A stretch of DNA of 64,000 bases from contig CAYZJH010000006.1 of assembly GCA_964478625.1 (NCBI GenBank), positions 1-64,000 on the forward strand. Reading direction: 5' to 3'. The notes beneath the pieces are model-generated. The model ran no database searches. It was not told the origin of the DNA and worked only from the letters and a program-made list of their open reading frames with translations. The stretch comes from SKZT01 sp964478625. GTDB taxonomy: Bacteria > Desulfobacterota > Desulfobacteria > Desulfobacterales > SKZT01. How positions within the stretch are numbered: position 1 is the stretch's first letter; every line of letters starts with the position of its first letter. Below are positions 60,697 through 64,000 of the stretch, piece after piece. The translations under genes were made by a program, and so were the position numbers.

Positions 60697-61167
60697 TTAC
60701 CGTACCACCCAGATGGTACAGTTTTCAGCATGATTTACGATTTTACTGGATATGCTTCCGAATAAAAATTCCTCGCTTCGCGAAACCCCCTGTCGTCCGA
60801 CCACGATGGTGTCAAAGAGGGTTTCATCACGCTCGGCAAGAATGCACTCGGCCATGGAAGGACAATATCGCAGGGTGGATCTCACCGAGACGGAATCCTC
60901 CGGGAAACCCTTTTCGATCAGAATTTCCCTGTAGTTTGCCAGCATGGTGTCCACCTTTTCTTTAGTACGCGCCAGCCAGCTATCCTTTTCTTTCTGCTCT
61001 GAAAAATAATCTTCTTCAGGATCAGGGATCACATGCAACACGGTAACCTTGAACCCCGGAAGTCCACCCAGCAGTTGACCGACGTAGGATACCGCACGCC
61101 TGGCATTTTCCGATTCATCAACTGCAATCAGTATGTTTTTATTGATTTTGAATTCAGCCTCAGCCAT
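60697..61167 (-). CDS. Universal stress protein (UspA family)
   Basis: The 156-residue protein shows the UspA N-terminus NILIAVDESENARRAVSYV and the ATP-binding motif VVGRQGVSRSEEFLFGSISSKIV, which fits G-2X-G-9X-G-S. It probably binds ATP and acts under stress. It follows the kinase-fold gene by 30 bases on the minus strand. Confidence 0.92.
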   Translation of the reverse strand: MAEAEFKINKNILIAVDESENARRAVSYVGQLLGGLPGFKVTVLHVIPDPEEDYFSEQKEKDSWLARTKEKVDTMLANYREILIEKGFPEDSVSVRSTLRYCPSMAECILAERDETLFDTIVVGRQGVSRSEEFLFGSISSKIVNHAENCTIWVVR

Positions 61168-61197
61168 GCCTTTTCCCCTATGGTTTCGGATAAAATT

Positions 61198-62172
61198 CTA
61201 GATGTCTCTTTGGGCATCCTGCAAATCTTCAAGCAATTGCGATGTATGCTCGTAGTACCAGTTGGCACCCAGTGAAAAGTGCAACATAACCCGATTGAGT
61301 CGTTCTGGAATGTACGGGTAAACTTTTCGCAGGTTAGCCAAACGGTTTCTGAAAACAATATTGACATCCCCTTCAATGAGCTTGTCCACCACGTCGGGTC
61401 GTTGGCGTTTCAGGTCCTGCAGAAGAACATCGCCTTTGCCCGCCAAAAACATCAGGATGTTTCCTAACCCGAAAAGATCGTACCCGTAAATATTTTCTCT
61501 ATGGCGGTAATTATAGTCGAAATCAATCCATCGATATTTTTTGCTTTCCCTGTCCACAAAAATATGATCACGACGGATATCCCCGTGCTTTTCGCCATGA
61601 TCGTGGAGAAATCGGATTGCATCAATGCATTCAATAAAATTTTTTAAGATCTCAGGAAAATGTTCGAAAAAATATCGGCGATGATCCACGTTAAAATTTT
61701 CGACTACCTGAGATAAAGGACGTCCATGAATGAAATCCAGTATGCGGATGAGGTTGTCCTTTTCATCCTTCACACTGAAACCATGCATAAAATTCGGGTG
61801 GTCTTTTACCAGATCCAGAATTCTGGCTTCTTTTTTGGGGCTGCGAAAACATTCAAACTCGATATGACCAATAGTGGTCATAAATTTTTCATAAAATACC
61901 AGCTTGATCACCTTGAATTTTTCGGTTTCAAGATCAATGGAACGTTTGACCCATTGCTTGACTTCATCATCCAGGCCAAAACGCCCTTCTTTTGCGTTGT
62001 TCCGGATCAGGTAGGCTTTTTCTCCCAACTGAACGACATCGTTGTACTGAACCTTGAAAAAATCGGTCGTATCGGTAACAATCTTAACCGGCTTTTTACC
62101 GTCATGGTTCGGAATCCAACGGGAAACCCGCTCTAGTATCTTTTCTCTGTCAAAATAAAGGGTCGTGTTCAT
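61198..62172 (-). CDS. Protein-kinase-fold protein (RIO/LPS-kinase-like)
   Basis: The 324-residue protein has a catalytic-loop motif HGDIRRDHIFV and a metal-binding DFD (WIDFDYNY) in place of DFG, as in bacterial RIO-like, Kdo-kinase-like and related families. An upstream Lys (KQW/EKFKVIKLVFY region) could serve as the ATP lysine. The substrate is unknown. The frame extends to 62286 within the MFS gene, but the ATG at 62172 (MNTTLYFDREKILERV) is more likely. It is flanked by MFS and USP genes on the same strand, which suggests an MFS-kinase-USP unit. Confidence 0.72.
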   Translation of the reverse strand: MNTTLYFDREKILERVSRWIPNHDGKKPVKIVTDTTDFFKVQYNDVVQLGEKAYLIRNNAKEGRFGLDDEVKQWVKRSIDLETEKFKVIKLVFYEKFMTTIGHIEFECFRSPKKEARILDLVKDHPNFMHGFSVKDEKDNLIRILDFIHGRPLSQVVENFNVDHRRYFFEHFPEILKNFIECIDAIRFLHDHGEKHGDIRRDHIFVDRESKKYRWIDFDYNYRHRENIYGYDLFGLGNILMFLAGKGDVLLQDLKRQRPDVVDKLIEGDVNIVFRNRLANLRKVYPYIPERLNRVMLHFSLGANWYYEHTSQLLEDLQDAQRDI

Positions 62173-62215
62173 GAGGGAAACTATGGCAATAAATCGGTTA
62201 TGTGTCAATATGGAT

Positions 62216-63700
62216 CTAATTTTTGGGAAGTAAAAAGCAATATCCGAAACATAGGATTGAAACAGCAAAAATAATCCAGAAAACAAGAGAAAGACTTGAT
62301 AATGCCGTTATCCTCAGCACCTCCAGCGTGTCATCGGAAAATTTTGAAAGCATTTCCGGATTCAATATATTTTCAATCTGCTGATGGGCATTTCCACGTG
62401 TCATGATTTCCGACAGATGATCAGAGGAGAGTTTATCCAGTTCCATGGACAATCGAGCCGTGAAAAGTCCTCCGCAAATGCCTATTCCCAAGGTGCCGCC
62501 CAGGGTTCTTGCAAACTGATGCGATGATGTTGCAACTCCGATATCCTCGGATTTCAGGCTGTTTTGAACGACCAGAAGGGTTGCCAGTGTTACAAAACCC
62601 ATTCCCAGACCGGCAAGAAGAAACGTCCCGAAACAAATCACCATGGTCGTTTCCATGGTAAACAACAGGGTGATTCCGGTACCTGCCGCCAGAAAAGCAG
62701 CACCAGCCATTGCTGAAGCTTTTTTTTCCATGCGATGGATAAATTGTCCAAGCATCATTGAACCCACCGACCATCCAAGACTCAGTGACAACATGGCCAT
62801 TCCGACTTCCATGGGTGTTTTGAGCAAAACGCCCTGGATAAATAACGGAGCATAGGCAAATAACGAGAAAATAACAAAACTGCTGAAAAATACCGCGAGG
62901 TTTCCGTTGCGAAATCCTTTAAACCGAAAAAAATCCAAAGACAGAATCGGTTCGGGGGCACGTTTTTCAGCCCAATAAAATCCGATTGAAAATACAAGGG
63001 TGATCAGGCAAAGTCCCAGGATTTCATAAGAAATCCATGAATATCTCCGGCCTCCTACCAAAAAAATTGTCAGAAGGCTTAGAATTGATACAGATAGAGT
63101 GATAACCCCTGCAAAGTCCAAATAGACCTTTTTTTTCTTTTCCCGGATTTCAATGAGATAAAAATACACCCCGCCAAGGGAAAGAATTCCGAGAGGGATA
63201 TTCATAAAAAAAATCCATCTCCAGGAAAAATAAGTCACAATCAGACCGCCCAACGTGGGACCCAATAAGCTGGCGATCCCCCATATAAAACTTGCAAAAC
63301 CCAGAGTTTTTCCACGCTGGTCAGGTGAGGAAACATCGGTCAGAAGGACATAGACCAGTGCAAAATTACCGCCGGCGCCGATCCCTTGGATGACTCTCGC
63401 AAAAATCAAAAACCCCATACTGGTCGATGAACCGGCCAGGATCGACGCAACGAGAAATATGGTCGTGGAAATCATGAAAAGAGATTTGGTTTTAAACAGG
63501 TCGGAGAGTTTTCCGAAAATCGGCAGAGCCACCGTACGAGATAACAATGCGGCAGAATAGACCCAGCTGTAAAGGGTTAATCCGCCAAGATCTGCAACGA
63601 TGGTCGGCATGGCAGCAGCCATGATCAGAGCATCCAGTGCACTCAGGAATAACACCAGCAATGCCGCCGCGATTACCGGAAAGCGTTTGAAATTTTCCAC
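62216..63700 (-). CDS. MFS exporter, DHA2 (14-TM) family
   Basis: The 494-residue protein has about 14 hydrophobic helices, motif A (FGKLSDLFKTKS), motif C (GIASLLGPTLGG) and the DHA2-type opening with LDALIMAAAMPTIVADLGG. It is probably a proton-driven drug or metabolite exporter. The start is GTG with GAGGA upstream. Substrates cannot be assigned. Confidence 0.9.
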   Translation of the reverse strand: MENFKRFPVIAAALLVLFLSALDALIMAAAMPTIVADLGGLTLYSWVYSAALLSRTVALPIFGKLSDLFKTKSLFMISTTIFLVASILAGSSTSMGFLIFARVIQGIGAGGNFALVYVLLTDVSSPDQRGKTLGFASFIWGIASLLGPTLGGLIVTYFSWRWIFFMNIPLGILSLGGVYFYLIEIREKKKKVYLDFAGVITLSVSILSLLTIFLVGGRRYSWISYEILGLCLITLVFSIGFYWAEKRAPEPILSLDFFRFKGFRNGNLAVFFSSFVIFSLFAYAPLFIQGVLLKTPMEVGMAMLSLSLGWSVGSMMLGQFIHRMEKKASAMAGAAFLAAGTGITLLFTMETTMVICFGTFLLAGLGMGFVTLATLLVVQNSLKSEDIGVATSSHQFARTLGGTLGIGICGGLFTARLSMELDKLSSDHLSEIMTRGNAHQQIENILNPEMLSKFSDDTLEVLRITALSSLSLVFWIIFAVSILCFGYCFLLPKN

Positions 63701-63835
63701 TGTTTCCTCTTCTGGTTTTCATGATTGACATCAATTTGTCGTTTTATATATTGATGGATCAGTTATCTTATAACAATCAAGCAGAAAGAACAGGATGAAA
63801 AATTTAAATATTAACCCAAAATTCATGAGGTTCAT

Positions 63836-64000
63836 ATGAAAAGCTACAGAAAAGAACTTTGGTTTGAAGTACCTACCAGGAGGGCATTTATCAATATTAC
63901 ACCCCAAGTGGAGAAATGCCTGATTGAAAGCGGAATTCAGGAGGGACTGATTCTGGTCAATGCCATGCACATTACCGCATCCGTTTTTATCAATGATGAT
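63836..64000 (+). CDS. YjbQ/UPF0047 family protein, 5' part
   Basis: The first 55 codons are present and the gene runs off the window. MKSYRKELWFEVPTRRAF and ITPQVEKCLIESGIQEGL, followed by LVNAMHITASVFIND, match the YjbQ family, which has thiamine-phosphate-synthase-like activity in some members. A TGAGGT site precedes the ATG. Confidence 0.85.
   Translation, partial: MKSYRKELWFEVPTRRAFINITPQVEKCLIESGIQEGLILVNAMHITASVFINDD

Overview
The window reads as a chromosomal segment of an anaerobic Desulfobacterota (Deltaproteobacteria) bacterium, most likely near Desulfobacterales. No rRNA or sulfate-reduction gene is present, so this rests on gene content. Pointers are a K+-insensitive H+-pyrophosphatase beside CarD, the ispE-tRNA-prs-rplY-pth block, a NifX/DUF5320/FmdB small-protein cluster, tungstate (Tup) uptake, carboxynorspermidine-type polyamine synthesis, DUF1844 and DUF3786 proteins, and many REP-like palindromes in the spacers.

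Layout. 0-20 kb is mostly housekeeping. It holds dtd, an M18 aminopeptidase and dacB on the plus strand. On the minus strand follow folE2, ttcA, rpoZ and greA; psd-leuB-asd; a tight rocD / cDPGS-like GTPase / arcC operon; rluD, carD and hppA; and pth, rplY, prs, tRNA-Gln and ispE. 20-30 kb has a DUF1844 protein, serA with a clear sigma70 promoter, a three-domain RecA-like/XRE/cupin regulator, and a cyclic-di-GMP pair (a PilZ-PilZ-acyltransferase-like protein and an HD-GYP phosphodiesterase).

30-41 kb is gene-poor and repeat-rich. It carries a DUF21/CNNM protein, a CaCA antiporter, a cupin and an FeS-type photolyase. It also carries a probable sigma54-driven operon of NifX-like, DUF5320 and FmdB small proteins, then a LysR/nitrilase pair. 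Its spacers hold at least four kinds of dispersed palindromic or terminal-inverted-repeat elements and two heptanucleotide arrays. 41-51 kb has a signal-less TupA paralogue before tupABC, the polyamine genes nspC and carboxynorspermidine synthase, a REC-HPt and a REC-PAS-GGDEF-EAL protein, and rsmG.

51-58 kb is the most unusual part. One minus-strand operon encodes an alpha/beta hydrolase, a membrane SPFH protein, a 1144-residue protease with two AAA+ modules and a Lon-type Ser/Lys domain, a CoA-transferase fused to a GNAT acetyltransferase, and RsmG. The SPFH and AAA-Lon genes abut exactly, which suggests a membrane-scaffolded protease system analogous to, but distinct from, HflKC-FtsH. 58-64 kb has rlmD, a DUF3786 protein, a universal stress protein, a protein-kinase-fold protein, an MFS exporter and the start of a YjbQ-family gene.

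All functional calls come from reading motifs by eye. No database search was run.
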